Assembly (NCBI GenBank): GCA_002439605.1
Contig: DJOI01000024.1
Coordinates: 28,853-66,706 of the forward strand
Reading direction: 5' to 3'
DNA length: 37,854 bases
DNA from: Candidatus Segatella mututuai
Lineage (GTDB): Bacteria; Bacteroidota; Bacteroidia; Bacteroidales; Bacteroidaceae
Shown: positions 1 through 8,197 of the stretch, piece by piece
Layout of the letters: the number at the start of each line of letters is the position of its first letter
Position numbering within the stretch: the stretch's first letter is position 1
Program-made: the position numbers and the translations under genes
The notes under the pieces: generated by a model
What the model was told of the DNA's origin: nothing
The model's database searches: none
What the model saw: the letters and a program-made list of their open reading frames with translations, nothing else

Positions 1-92
1 TTCCGTGACGATTAAGTAGATGATGTAAAAAGGCTGTGGCCATATATAACATATATAATAGGTATGGAAAATGCGGATTTCTTTTATTTTCT

Positions 93-123
93 TTTGCACT
101 ACGATATTTTTTGTGTAATTTTG
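93..123 (+). promoter_or_regulatory. Bacteroidota promoter for the PBP1A gene
   Basis: TTTG at 93-96 is followed after exactly 19 bases by TAATTTTG at 116-123, which matches the Bacteroidota sigma-ABfr consensus TTTG-N19-TAnnTTTG. The predicted transcript starts near 131 and leaves a leader of about 17 bases before the ATG at 148. Bases 1-92 upstream are AT-rich and show no gene. Confidence 0.75.
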
Positions 124-147
124 CAGAATTAACTGATAAAATGAAAA

Positions 148-2466
148 ATGAGAAAACGATTCATTCATATATTATGGACATTGTTGGGTACAGGCATCCT
201 TGTCTGCGTCTTGGGATTTGTTGCCATTTGGAATGGCATGATAGGCTATATGCCGGAGATAGAAGACCTGCAGAATCCCATCAACCGATTTGCCACACAG
301 GTGTATTCATCGGACGGCAAGGTGCTCGGAACGTGGAACCTCAACAAGGAGAATCGTATTGTTATTCCGTACAACAAGATGTCGCCACACCTCGTGGAGG
401 CACTCGTAGCTACGGAGGACGAACGCTTCTACGAACACTCGGGCATCGACTTCCGAGCCTTGGGGCGTGCCATCGTCAAGAGGGGTATCTTGGGGCAAGC
501 CAATGCCGGCGGAGGTTCTACCATCACCCAGCAGCTGGCGAAGCAGTTGTATAGCGAGACCGCCAGCAGCACCGTGCAGCGATTCTTCCAGAAACCCATA
601 GAGTGGGTGATAGCAGTCAGGCTGGAGCGCTATTACACCAAGCAAGAAATCATCGCCCTTTATCTCAATTACTTCGACTTCCTGCACAATGCGGTGGGCA
701 TCAAGACTGCTGCCAACACATATTTCAACAAAGAACCAAAGGAGCTGACGGTGTGCGAGGCTGCCACCTTGATAGGACTCTGCAAGAACCCATCGCTTTT
801 CAATCCCGTGCGTTATCCCGAGCGCTGCCGGGAGCGAAGAAACGTGGTGCTGCAGCAGATGGTGAAGGCGGGTTATATGAATCATGAGGAGTATGCCAAG
901 TATTCTGCAGAGCCCCTGGTGCTCGACTTCCACCGCTCCGACCATAAGGACGGCACCGCCACTTATCTGCGCGAGTTCCTTCGCCAGTACATGACCGCCA
1001 AGCGCCCTGTTCGCTCCGACTATCCCTTGTGGAACAAAGCGCAGTTTGTCATCGACTCAATAGCCTGGGACACAGATCCTCTCTATGGCTGGTGCAACAA
1101 GAACTTCAAGAAGGACGGATCGCCCTATAATGTCTATGCCGACGGTCTGAGGGTGTTCACCACGATAGACAGCCGAATGCAGAAATATGCCGAGGAAGCG
1201 GTCTACAAGCATGTGGCAGGATATCTGCAGCCAGCTTTCGATCGCGAGAACAAACCCAAGCCCAGCGCTCCTTTCTCCGACAAGTTGACAGCCCAGCAGA
1301 TACGCTCCATCTTGAACCGTTCCATCGCCCAAAGCGAACGCTACCGCGCCATGAAGGCGTCAGGCTGCTCGCCGGAGGAGATACACGATGCCTTCAGAAG
1401 AAAGGTGGAAATGACGGTGTTTACCTATCATGGAGATGTCGACACCCTGATGAGTCCGCTCGACTCCATACGCTATTACAAGGGCTTCTTGCGCTCTGGT
1501 TTCCTGAGCATGGATCCCAAGACAGGTGCCGTGAAAGCCTATGTGGGCGGTCTCGACTATACGCACTTCATGTACGACATGGTGAGCTTAGGGCGCCGAC
1601 AGGTGGGGTCTACCATAAAACCATTCCTTTATAGCTTGGCGATGGAGAACGGGTTTACGCCATGCGACCTGGCTCCCAACCGCCAGCAGACCTATATCGT
1701 GGCGGGCAGGCCCTGGACGCCTCGCAACGCCAACCATTCGCGCTATGGGCAGATGGTGCCGCTGAAGTGGGGTCTGGCGCAGAGCAACAACTGGATAAGC
1801 GCTTACCTGATGAGCAAGCTGAACCCCTCGCAGTTTGTGCAGCTGTTGCACGATTATGGTATTAACAATCCCGATATTCATGCCTCAATGAGTCTCTGTC
1901 TGGGGCCTTGCGAGGTGAGCGTGTCGGAGATGGTGAGCGCCTATACCGTCTTTGCCAACCACGGCATACGGACCTCTCCGCTCTTTGTGAGCCGCATAGA
2001 GGACAACGAAGGTAACACGATAGCCACCTTCCAACCCCGGATGAACGAGGTCATTAGTGCCGAAAATGCTATGAAGATGCTCACCATGCTGATGGGTGTG
2101 GTCGATAATGGTACGGCGGGTCGTTTGCGCTATCGGTATAATTTCGAGGGAGAGATAGGCGCCAAGACGGGTACCACCAACAACAACAGCGACGGCTGGT
2201 TCATAGGCTTCACCCCTCAGCTCGTGACTGGCTGTTGGGTCGGTGGCGAAGACCGTGACATCCACTTCGATTCTATGAACATGGGACAGGGAGCCACGAT
2301 GGCGCTTCCTATCTGGGCTATCTTCATGAAGAAGATCTATGCCGACGCTTCCCTGGGCATCGACCCTCAGGCGAAGTTCGATATCCCAAAGGGGTATAAT
2401 CCTTGTGGTAAGAAAGCGGAGGACGACGACTTCGAGGAGAATGGTATCGACGAGGTGTTCGAGTAG
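148..2466 (+). CDS. Bifunctional penicillin-binding protein 1A (transglycosylase/transpeptidase)
   Basis: Class A PBP of 772 residues that polymerises lipid II and cross-links peptidoglycan from the outer face of the inner membrane. One membrane anchor lies at about residues 5-28. The GT51 domain has the catalytic-Glu motif ATEDERF (E90), GGSTITQQL (122-130) and KQEIIALYLN (165-174). The transpeptidase domain carries all three active-site motifs: STIK with nucleophile S488 and K491, SNN at 546-548, and KTGT at 673-676. About 110 residues (roughly 340-450) separate the domains. The C-terminus is acidic (EDDDFEENGIDEVFE) and probably periplasmic. The gene has its own promoter and no partner gene. 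All catalytic residues are present, so the enzyme should be active. Start ATG 148 directly precedes the basic residues of the anchor. Confidence 0.95.
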   Translation: MRKRFIHILWTLLGTGILVCVLGFVAIWNGMIGYMPEIEDLQNPINRFATQVYSSDGKVLGTWNLNKENRIVIPYNKMSPHLVEALVATEDERFYEHSGIDFRALGRAIVKRGILGQANAGGGSTITQQLAKQLYSETASSTVQRFFQKPIEWVIAVRLERYYTKQEIIALYLNYFDFLHNAVGIKTAANTYFNKEPKELTVCEAATLIGLCKNPSLFNPVRYPERCRERRNVVLQQMVKAGYMNHEEYAKYSAEPLVLDFHRSDHKDGTATYLREFLRQYMTAKRPVRSDYPLWNKAQFVIDSIAWDTDPLYGWCNKNFKKDGSPYNVYADGLRVFTTIDSRMQKYAEEAVYKHVAGYLQPAFDRENKPKPSAPFSDKLTAQQIRSILNRSIAQSERYRAMKASGCSPEEIHDAFRRKVEMTVFTYHGDVDTLMSPLDSIRYYKGFLRSGFLSMDPKTGAVKAYVGGLDYTHFMYDMVSLGRRQVGSTIKPFLYSLAMENGFTPCDLAPNRQQTYIVAGRPWTPRNANHSRYGQMVPLKWGLAQSNNWISAYLMSKLNPSQFVQLLHDYGINNPDIHASMSLCLGPCEVSVSEMVSAYTVFANHGIRTSPLFVSRIEDNEGNTIATFQPRMNEVISAENAMKMLTMLMGVVDNGTAGRLRYRYNFEGEIGAKTGTTNNNSDGWFIGFTPQLVTGCWVGGEDRDIHFDSMNMGQGATMALPIWAIFMKKIYADASLGIDPQAKFDIPKGYNPCGKKAEDDDFEENGIDEVFE

Positions 2467-2626
2467 AAAAATCATAATTAGGTAAATATTAATTATTTAT
2501 GAATATACGCAGTCATCCAAATTGCAAAATATCACGGTGTTGAAGAGAAATTTTTGAAACTATCTCTCGATTGATCCTGCCATACGTCAGTTTTAGATGA
2601 TAGCAAATGTCCAGTCCAACTCCGTC

Positions 2627-2718
2627 GGGTGTTCCACGACCGTCAGCCGCTTGGCTCACGGTCGTCAGCCAGTCGTTCCACGGTCGTGGGACGGTCAGCT
2701 CACGCCCGTGGGACACCC
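2627..2718. repeat. Imperfect 92-bp palindrome built from CACGGTCGT-like words
   Basis: The outer arms GGGTGTTCCACGACCGTC (2627-2644) and CACGCCCGTGGGACACCC (2701-2718) pair at about 14 of 18 positions. Inside, CACGGTCGTCAGCCAGTCG and TTCCACGGTCGTGGGACGG repeat the same words in both orientations, so several alternative foldings exist. It is much more GC-rich than its AT-rich neighbours. It has no T-tract after either arm, so it is not a classical terminator. Confidence 0.65.
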
Positions 2719-2743
2719 TTCATATTCAAGTTCGACAACCATT

Positions 2744-2835
2744 AAGGATGCACATCGTTAACCTGCAAGGATGCACATTGTTGACATGTAAGGAAGCACA
2801 ACTTTGCCCCGCAAGGAAGCGCATCTTCGTACCTT
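2744..2835. repeat. Four tandem imperfect 23-bp repeats
   Basis: Units lie at 2744-2766, 2767-2789, 2790-2812 and 2813-2835. Each starts AAGGA(T/A)GC(A/G)CA and then diverges in its second half. A very degenerate fifth unit may lie at 2721-2743. The 23-base period is not a multiple of three, so the array is not a coding repeat, and there are no spacers, so it is not CRISPR. Confidence 0.75.
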
Positions 2836-2940
2836 CACAATGATTATTATCGACAAGAGTTATATGTTTGAATCATGCTCTGCCACAAACTGAAGTAGTC
2901 ATCAGGAAATTCGATGCATTTCCTGCTATAATTTGGATGA

Positions 2941-3237
2941 TTGCGGATATTCATTAATTATTATTTATGGTATGGAACATCAAGTAAAAAGAGTACCGTG
3001 TTTTATTATGGAATGTTGACTATCAAGGGCATGCGTGGCTCTAAGTTGATATTAGGCATCCCTAACAATAATGTGCGCAAGCAGTGCTATGGCTACTTGG
3101 AGGAGGAATACCAGGCGAAGTCGTATGTCGATACCACAAGTTGACCGAACCACTATTGCGACATGGTGTATGACGGCAAGTGGGAGGAAGGACTTCGCTT
3201 CATGGCGGATGCCTATGTCAAGGTTTCGTCTGTGCGT
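2941..3237 (+). pseudogene. Fragment of an AAA-ATPase/PD-(D/E)XK (DUF1703-type) family gene
   Basis: The translation contains FYYGMLTIKG, ILGIPNNNVRKQ and CYGYLEEEYQA, followed by HYCDMVYDGKWEEGLRFMA and AYVKVSSVR. These match the linker between the ATPase and nuclease domains of the AAA-ATPase-like/PDDEXK proteins that occur in many copies in Prevotella and Bacteroides. The P-loop and nuclease parts are absent. An in-frame TGA lies at 3142-3144. A single-base loss just before it and a single-base gain about ten bases later would restore a continuous frame reading KLTEHYCD. Homology ends abruptly near 3237. This is a remnant with no intact product. Family assignment is from recalled motifs. 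Confidence 0.65.
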
Positions 3238-3522
3238 GGCGGCGACTATTTCAAGCGTCTTATCCTTTACACCAATCACAAGATGTCCTCCCTACATATT
3301 GACGATAGTCGACACGTAGGATACAACATCATCTTTCTCGTCCCCACAAAACGAGTTATTCAGATTCTTGAATTCCTTCTTCCATTCACAGCGAGCATTC
3401 TCTTGTGGGTACTCACGGCGGAGGAGGTATTGTTGTAGTTCGAGTATTGTTCTTCTTTTTAGAATGCGAAAAAGTTCCTCGGAACTCTTCACCACACGGA
3501 GTTTACTTTTTCCAAAGCACAC
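3238..3522 (-). pseudogene. Fragment of an AlbA_2 (Schlafen-like) ATP-binding protein gene
   Basis: On the minus strand the frame gives YLLRREYPQENARCEWK, NSFCGDEKDDVVSYVS and TIVNM, then a TAG stop at 3294-3292, then GGHLVIGVKDKTLEIV in the same frame. The AlbA_2 family reads NMEGG at this point, so one base change (GAG to TAG) explains the stop. The fragment covers only the N-terminal part of the domain and ends at the junction near 3240 with the plus-strand fragment. Its 5' end overlaps the last 20 bases of comEC. No functional product is expected. Confidence 0.65.
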
Positions 3523-4762
3523 TTGACTTTTTTAACAAGAAATATACCATGATGATGCCGAGGTATATGAGGCAGAGTTGTGGAATGTTGAGCTTTATCC
3601 CTTCGAGGTAGGCTCCCGGCAGCAGGGCTATTAGTTGCAGCAGGTGCTGGGTGGTGGCTGTGGTAAGGCTCAACAGGTGCGTCAAGCCGCTCTGCAACAG
3701 GGTGAACCCTGGCAGAAGGAAGAATGAAAGCAGGAGCGTCAGACTGGTGTAGATGATGACCGTGGCTGCGGGAATGGCGACGAACGAACTGAGGACGGAA
3801 TAGCAGGCGATGCTGCCGAAATAATAGCATATCAAAGGCATGGTTCCCACCTGGGCTGCCACAGAAACCGATACCATCGTCCAAGCCCAGCGAAGCGGCC
3901 TGTGGCTGGTGAGCGAGGAGGGTAGGAAACTGTAGATGGGCTTGTAGAGCAGCAGGATGGACAGCACGGCGGAAAAGGACAACTGGAAACTGATGTCGAA
4001 GAGGTTGAGCGGCTGGACGATGAGCATTGCGATGGCCGCCAACGCCAAGTTGCCCACGGCGGACGAGTTGCGTCTTGTCAGCAGGGCGAAGCAGTATATG
4101 CTGATCATCGAGGCTGCCCTGACGGCACTGGCTGGTAGGGCGATGAGGAACACATAAGCCCAGATGGCTGTCACGCTGATGGGAACGGCTATCAGCCGCC
4201 ACCGCTTCTTGCCTCCTGCCAAGAGAATGAAGAGTTGGAAGATGATGCCTATGTGCAGGCCGCTGATGGCCAAGATATGGCTTGCTCCCGAAGCCTTGAA
4301 GGTTTGTCGGGTGTCTTTGTCGAGGCTACTCTTGTCACCTAACGTCATGGCAGTGATGATGGCTTGCTCCTGTGTGGCTATATGCTGGCTTCCAATGCGT
4401 TTCACAAGTTCGCTTCTTAGGTCGAGTGCTTTCAGGCGGGTACGGTCGAGTGCCGACAGGTCGTCATAGGAATAGGTCGCCGTGGATTGCCGATACGGTT
4501 CTTCTTGCAGGGAGACAAGCAAGGCCCCCATCCAAACAAAGGAGGCAAAGAGCAGGAGCGACTTGTGCAGCAGGTTCTTGACGCAAATGGCAAGGGCACA
4601 GGTGAGGAGCATGATCAGAAGCCAGTGGGACGGAGACAGGGTAATGAAACGAAAGTGCGCAATGACGATGCCCGACGCAAGCATTAGGCAGAGCACTTGT
4701 GTGGGGCTCGAATTGAAGTAGTTTCTCCTTTTTAGAACTGTCTTTGCACTGGAAATCTTCAT
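3503..4762 (-). CDS. comEC: ComEC/Rec2 family DNA-uptake channel protein, shortened
   Basis: A polytopic inner-membrane protein of 419 residues. The competence domain starts at about residue 125 and carries the signature HILAISGLHIGII (SGLH at 167-170), followed by repeated hydrophobic helices to the C-terminus. In DNA uptake ComEC passes single-stranded DNA across the inner membrane. Residues 20-85 form the N-terminal membrane helices, but the OB-fold of about 100 residues that normally follows is reduced to roughly 30 residues (86-115). There is no C-terminal metallo-beta-lactamase domain, which is usual in Bacteroidota. Whether the lost OB-fold is a lineage trait or decay cannot be told here. 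The reading frame is clean. No other competence gene is visible. Start ATG 4762 sits 17 bases after a TATATTTG box. Confidence 0.85.
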   Translation of the reverse strand: MKISSAKTVLKRRNYFNSSPTQVLCLMLASGIVIAHFRFITLSPSHWLLIMLLTCALAICVKNLLHKSLLLFASFVWMGALLVSLQEEPYRQSTATYSYDDLSALDRTRLKALDLRSELVKRIGSQHIATQEQAIITAMTLGDKSSLDKDTRQTFKASGASHILAISGLHIGIIFQLFILLAGGKKRWRLIAVPISVTAIWAYVFLIALPASAVRAASMISIYCFALLTRRNSSAVGNLALAAIAMLIVQPLNLFDISFQLSFSAVLSILLLYKPIYSFLPSSLTSHRPLRWAWTMVSVSVAAQVGTMPLICYYFGSIACYSVLSSFVAIPAATVIIYTSLTLLLSFFLLPGFTLLQSGLTHLLSLTTATTQHLLQLIALLPGAYLEGIKLNIPQLCLIYLGIIMVYFLLKKSSVLWKK

Positions 4763-4779
4763 TAATCCTTTAATTTCTG

Positions 4780-4787
4780 CAAATATA
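4780..4787 (-). promoter_or_regulatory. -7 box for comEC
   Basis: The minus strand reads TATATTTG, a match to TAnnTTTG, 17 bases before the comEC start codon. The -33 side is T-rich without a clear TTTG. Confidence 0.5.
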
Positions 4788-4821
4788 GGATTTTTTTTTC
4801 GTCTAAATGTAGTTTTTTTTG

Positions 4822-4829
4822 TATTTTTG
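4822..4829 (+). promoter_or_regulatory. -7 box for pheT
   Basis: TATTTTTG matches TAnnTTTG and predicts a leader of about 28 bases before the pheT ATG at 4865. No good TTTG lies 19-20 bases upstream. It is back to back with the comEC box, so the 102-bp gap serves two divergent units. Confidence 0.5.
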
Positions 4830-4864
4830 CAAAGTTTTTATAGAATACAATAAAAATCATTATA

Positions 4865-7333
4865 ATGAACGTTTCTTACAAATGGCTTAAAGAATATGTC
4901 GATTTCGACTTGACTCCTCAGGAGACAGCGGACGCGCTTACTTCATGTGGACTCGAAGTTGACGCTTTGGAAGAAGTTCAATCCATCAAGGGTGGATTGA
5001 AAGGTCTTTACGTAGGTAAAGTATTGACATGCGAGATGCATCCTAACAGCGATCACCTCCATGTAACTACCGTTGACCTCGGCAAGGGCGAGCCTCAGCA
5101 GATTGTCTGCGGTGCTCCCAACGTTGCCGCTGGGCAAAAGGTAATCGTAGCCGACTTGGGCTGCGTGCTTTACGACGGCGACCAGAGTTTTACCATCAAG
5201 AAGAGCAAGCTCCGTGGTGTGGAGAGCTTTGGTATGATTTGTGCCGAGGATGAAATCGGCATCGGTACCGACCACGCAGGTATCATCGTCCTCCCAGAGG
5301 ACGCTCCTGTGGGTCAGCCTGCCGCTGAGTACTATCACCTGGAGAGTGACTGGCTCATCGAGATCGACATCACCGCCAACCGTGCCGACGCGCTCGGTCA
5401 CTACGGCGTGGCTCGTGACCTCTACGCTTGGTTGAAGCAGAATGGATACAAGACCTGCTTGCATCGTCCTTCTTGCGATGAGTTCAAGGTAGACAACGAG
5501 GACCTTCCTATCGAGGTGGAGATTCAGAACCACGAGGCTTGCAAGCGTTATGCTTGCGTGAGCATCACCGACTGCGAGGTGAAGGAGAGCCCTAAGTGGT
5601 TGCAGGACAAGTTGAACATCATCGGCTTGCGTCCTATCAACAATATCGTGGATATCACCAACTACATCATGATGGCATACGGACAGCCTTTGCACTGCTT
5701 CGACGCCGACATGGTGACAGGCCATAAGATAGTCGTCCGCACCCAGCCTGAGGGCACCAAGTTTGTGACCCTCGACGGCGTGGAGCACACCCTCGGAGAG
5801 CACGACCTAAGCATCTGCAACGCAGAGGAGCCAATGTGTATCGCCGGTATCTTCGGTGGAAAAGGTTCTGGTACTTACGAGACCACCAAGAACGTTGTCT
5901 TGGAGAGTGCCTACTTCCATCCGACATGGATTCGTAAGAGCGCACGCCGCCATGGTTTGAGCACGGATGCCAGCTATCGTTTCGAGCGTGGTGTTGATCC
6001 TAATGGTCAAATTTATGCCTTGAAGCAGGCAGCCATCCTCTGCAAGCAACTCGCTGGTGGAAAGATTTCCATGCAAATCAAGGATGTCTATCCAGAACCT
6101 ATCCAGGACTTCCCTGTTCGTTTGAACTATGAATATGCTCATCGTCTCATTGGTAAGGAGATTGGTGCAGAGACCATCAAGAACATCGCCACTTCTCTGG
6201 AAATGAAGATTGTGAAGGAAGATGCTGAGGGCATCGACCTCCTCGTTCCTCCTTATCGTGTGGATGTTCAGCGTCCTTGCGACGTGGTGGAGGACATCCT
6301 CCGCATCTACGGATATAATAATGTGGAGATTCCTACGCAGCTCAAGAGCTCATTGACCGTGCAGGGCGACGAGGACAAGGCTTACCATACCCAGAACATC
6401 GTGGCAGAGCAGTTGGTGGGCGAGGGGTTCATGGAGATATTGAACAACTCACTGACCAAGGCAAGTTACTATACCGACTTCGACCTCAACAAGTACTCTG
6501 ATGAGCATACCGTGAAGGTGATGAACCCATTGAGCGCCGACCTCGGTGTGATGCGCCAGACCATGCTCTTCGGTGGCTTGGAGAGTGTTGCTCGCAACAT
6601 CAACCACAAGAGCCAGAACCTGAAGTTCTTCGAGGTGGGCAACACCTATATATATAATAAGGAGAAATGGACAGCCGAGAATCCTATCAAGGCATACAGC
6701 CAGGAGGCTCACATCTCCCTCTTCATCACCGGTAAGCGCGTGGAGGGCAACTGGGCTCACGCCGACGAGCAGAGCAGTATCTACGAGCTCAAGGCAGTGG
6801 TGGAGAACATCCTTCGCCGTGTGGGCATGCCACAAAACAACTTGGTCATCAAGCACAGCGACAACAACATCTTCTCCAAGGGCGTGACCTACGAGACACG
6901 TGCTGGCAAGGTATTGGTAGAGTTCGGTATATTAGGCTTGAAGTTGAAGAAGGCGTTCGACATCGAGCAGGATGTATTCTATGCTGATGTACACTGGGAT
7001 AACCTGATGAAGACTGTGAAGAAGGTGAACCTCACCTACACCGACATCAGCAAGTATCCATCTGTGAGCCGTGACTTAGCTTTGCTCGTTGATAAGAGCG
7101 TGGAGTTCGCACAGATTGAGCAAATCGCTCGTCAGACGGAGAAGAAACTCCTCAAGAGTGTCGTTCTCTTCGATGTATATGAGGGTGAGCATTTGCCAGA
7201 GGGCAAGAAGAGCTACGCTGTCAATTTCATCTTGCAGGATGAGGAGAAGACCTTGAATGACAAGCAGATTGATGCTATCATGAAGAAGCTTATTGCCAAT
7301 TTGACTGGCAAACTTCATGCGGAGTTGAGATAA
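4865..7333 (+). CDS. pheT: Phenylalanine--tRNA ligase beta subunit
   Basis: The 822-residue beta chain of the cytosolic alpha2beta2 enzyme that charges tRNA-Phe. The N-terminal tRNA-binding (EMAP-like) domain spans about 40-155 with HPNSDHLHVTTVD and QIVCGAPNV. The B3/B4 editing region spans about 210-400, with INNIVDITNYIM at its core. The B5 domain (about 415-490) ends in VVEDILRIYGYNNVEIP. A synthetase-like fold follows, then the C-terminal ferredoxin-fold anticodon-binding domain from about 725 (YPSVSRDLALLVD). Length matches the bacterial family. pheS is not adjacent, so the subunits are encoded apart. The next gene starts 32 bases downstream without a visible promoter, so co-transcription with yebC is likely. 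Confidence 0.98.
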   Translation: MNVSYKWLKEYVDFDLTPQETADALTSCGLEVDALEEVQSIKGGLKGLYVGKVLTCEMHPNSDHLHVTTVDLGKGEPQQIVCGAPNVAAGQKVIVADLGCVLYDGDQSFTIKKSKLRGVESFGMICAEDEIGIGTDHAGIIVLPEDAPVGQPAAEYYHLESDWLIEIDITANRADALGHYGVARDLYAWLKQNGYKTCLHRPSCDEFKVDNEDLPIEVEIQNHEACKRYACVSITDCEVKESPKWLQDKLNIIGLRPINNIVDITNYIMMAYGQPLHCFDADMVTGHKIVVRTQPEGTKFVTLDGVEHTLGEHDLSICNAEEPMCIAGIFGGKGSGTYETTKNVVLESAYFHPTWIRKSARRHGLSTDASYRFERGVDPNGQIYALKQAAILCKQLAGGKISMQIKDVYPEPIQDFPVRLNYEYAHRLIGKEIGAETIKNIATSLEMKIVKEDAEGIDLLVPPYRVDVQRPCDVVEDILRIYGYNNVEIPTQLKSSLTVQGDEDKAYHTQNIVAEQLVGEGFMEILNNSLTKASYYTDFDLNKYSDEHTVKVMNPLSADLGVMRQTMLFGGLESVARNINHKSQNLKFFEVGNTYIYNKEKWTAENPIKAYSQEAHISLFITGKRVEGNWAHADEQSSIYELKAVVENILRRVGMPQNNLVIKHSDNNIFSKGVTYETRAGKVLVEFGILGLKLKKAFDIEQDVFYADVHWDNLMKTVKKVNLTYTDISKYPSVSRDLALLVDKSVEFAQIEQIARQTEKKLLKSVVLFDVYEGEHLPEGKKSYAVNFILQDEEKTLNDKQIDAIMKKLIANLTGKLHAELR

Positions 7334-7365
7334 ATAATAACAACAAATATAAAAAATTAATTCCA

Positions 7366-8109
7366 ATGGGAAGAGCATTTGAATATCGTAAAGCTACAAA
7401 GCTGAAAAGATGGGGCCACATGGCCAAGACATTTACTAAGTTGGGTAAGCAGATTGCCATCGCAGTGAAGGCTGGTGGCCCAGAGCCAGAGAACAACCCA
7501 ACATTGCGTGCTATCATCGCTAACTGTAAGCGTGAGAACATGCCTAAGGATAACATCACTCGTGCCATCAAAAACGCTTGTGGCAAGGATACAAGTGATT
7601 ATAAGGAGGTAACTTACGAGGGATATGGACCTCACGGTGTTGCTGTGTTCGTTGACACCTTGACCGACAACACCACACGTACTGTTGCCGATGTTCGTTC
7701 TGTGTTCAATAAGTTTAGCGGGAACCTCGGAACAACTGGTTCCTTGTCTTTCCTCTTCGACCACAAAGCTGTGTTCACCTTCAAGAAGAAGGATGGATTG
7801 AACATGGATGACTTGATTCTCGACTTGATAGACTATGGCGTAGAGGATGAGTATGACGAGGATGAGGAGACCAACGAAATCACGATCTACGGTGCTCCTA
7901 CAAGCTTCGGCGAGATTCAGAAGCATTTGGAGGCTGAGGGCTTCGAGGTAACAGGTGCTGAATTTACTTACATCCCTAACGACTTGAAGGACGTGACTCC
8001 TGAGGAGCGCGAGACTATCGACAAGATGGTAGAGAAGTTGGAAGAGTTTGACGATGTTCAGACTGTATATACCAACATGAAGCCTGAGATTCCTGCTGAC
8101 GCAGAGTAA
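7366..8109 (+). CDS. YebC/PmpR family regulatory protein
   Basis: A 247-residue YebC-family protein. The N-terminus MGRAFEYRKATKLKRWGHMAKTF is typical of the Bacteroidota branch. The family signatures NPTLRAIIANCKRENMPKDN and TYEGYGPHGVAVFVDTLTDN follow, then GNLGTTGSLSFLFDHK. YebC proteins were first described as DNA-binding regulators, and some members are now linked to relief of ribosome stalling at proline-rich stretches. Which role applies here cannot be read from the sequence. The C-terminal third is strongly acidic (DEYDEDEETNE). It follows pheT closely and ends before a hairpin terminator. Confidence 0.95.
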   Translation: MGRAFEYRKATKLKRWGHMAKTFTKLGKQIAIAVKAGGPEPENNPTLRAIIANCKRENMPKDNITRAIKNACGKDTSDYKEVTYEGYGPHGVAVFVDTLTDNTTRTVADVRSVFNKFSGNLGTTGSLSFLFDHKAVFTFKKKDGLNMDDLILDLIDYGVEDEYDEDEETNEITIYGAPTSFGEIQKHLEAEGFEVTGAEFTYIPNDLKDVTPEERETIDKMVEKLEEFDDVQTVYTNMKPEIPADAE

Positions 8110-8112
8110 GGG

Positions 8113-8133
8113 AATATTTAAGATTTAAATATT
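8113..8133. repeat. Perfect AT-only inverted repeat after yebC
   Basis: AATATTTAA, spacer GAT, TTAAATATT: 9-bp arms starting three bases after the yebC stop codon. It is a weak hairpin directly upstream of the stronger terminator and could protect the transcript 3' end. Confidence 0.5.
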
Positions 8134-8142
8134 GGTACATGG

Positions 8143-8178
8143 GGAGTTTTCTTTTGCGAGAAAACTTCCTTTTTTATT
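8143..8178 (+). terminator. Hairpin terminator after pheT-yebC
   Basis: GGAGTTTTCT (8143-8152) pairs with AGAAAACTTCC (8159-8169) with one bulge, followed by a T-run. It should end the pheT-yebC transcript, or attenuate it ahead of the TSCPD gene whose ATG is only 20 bases further on. Confidence 0.65.
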
Positions 8179-8197
8179 ATTTTTGGGAGGACAAGAT

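Larger units (their letters stand above)
2467..2940. other. Intergenic region with repeats, no gene
   Basis: No open frame here looks like a protein. The stretch holds an AT-rich lead (2467-2560), an imperfect palindrome (2627-2718), four tandem 23-bp repeats (2744-2835) and a perfect small hairpin with 8-bp arms, CAGGAAAT (2903-2910) and ATTTCCTG (2918-2925). It runs into the decayed gene fragments that begin near 2941. Confidence 0.7.

Noticed and set aside
2744..2835. CRISPR array
   Set aside because: Units are contiguous with no spacers, are imperfect, and there are no cas genes in the window.
2607..2843. Open frame of 78 codons across the palindrome and 23-bp repeats
   Set aside because: It runs through two non-coding repeat types whose period is not a multiple of three, and the translation resembles no protein.
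2985..3290. Intact small toxin-antitoxin or defence gene
   Set aside because: The reading frames are fragments of larger families with in-frame stops and a junction, so no complete product can be made.
8132..8197. Earlier start for the TSCPD protein
   Set aside because: It would place coding sequence in the terminator hairpin and add 22 residues unlike the family. A Shine-Dalgarno supports 8198.
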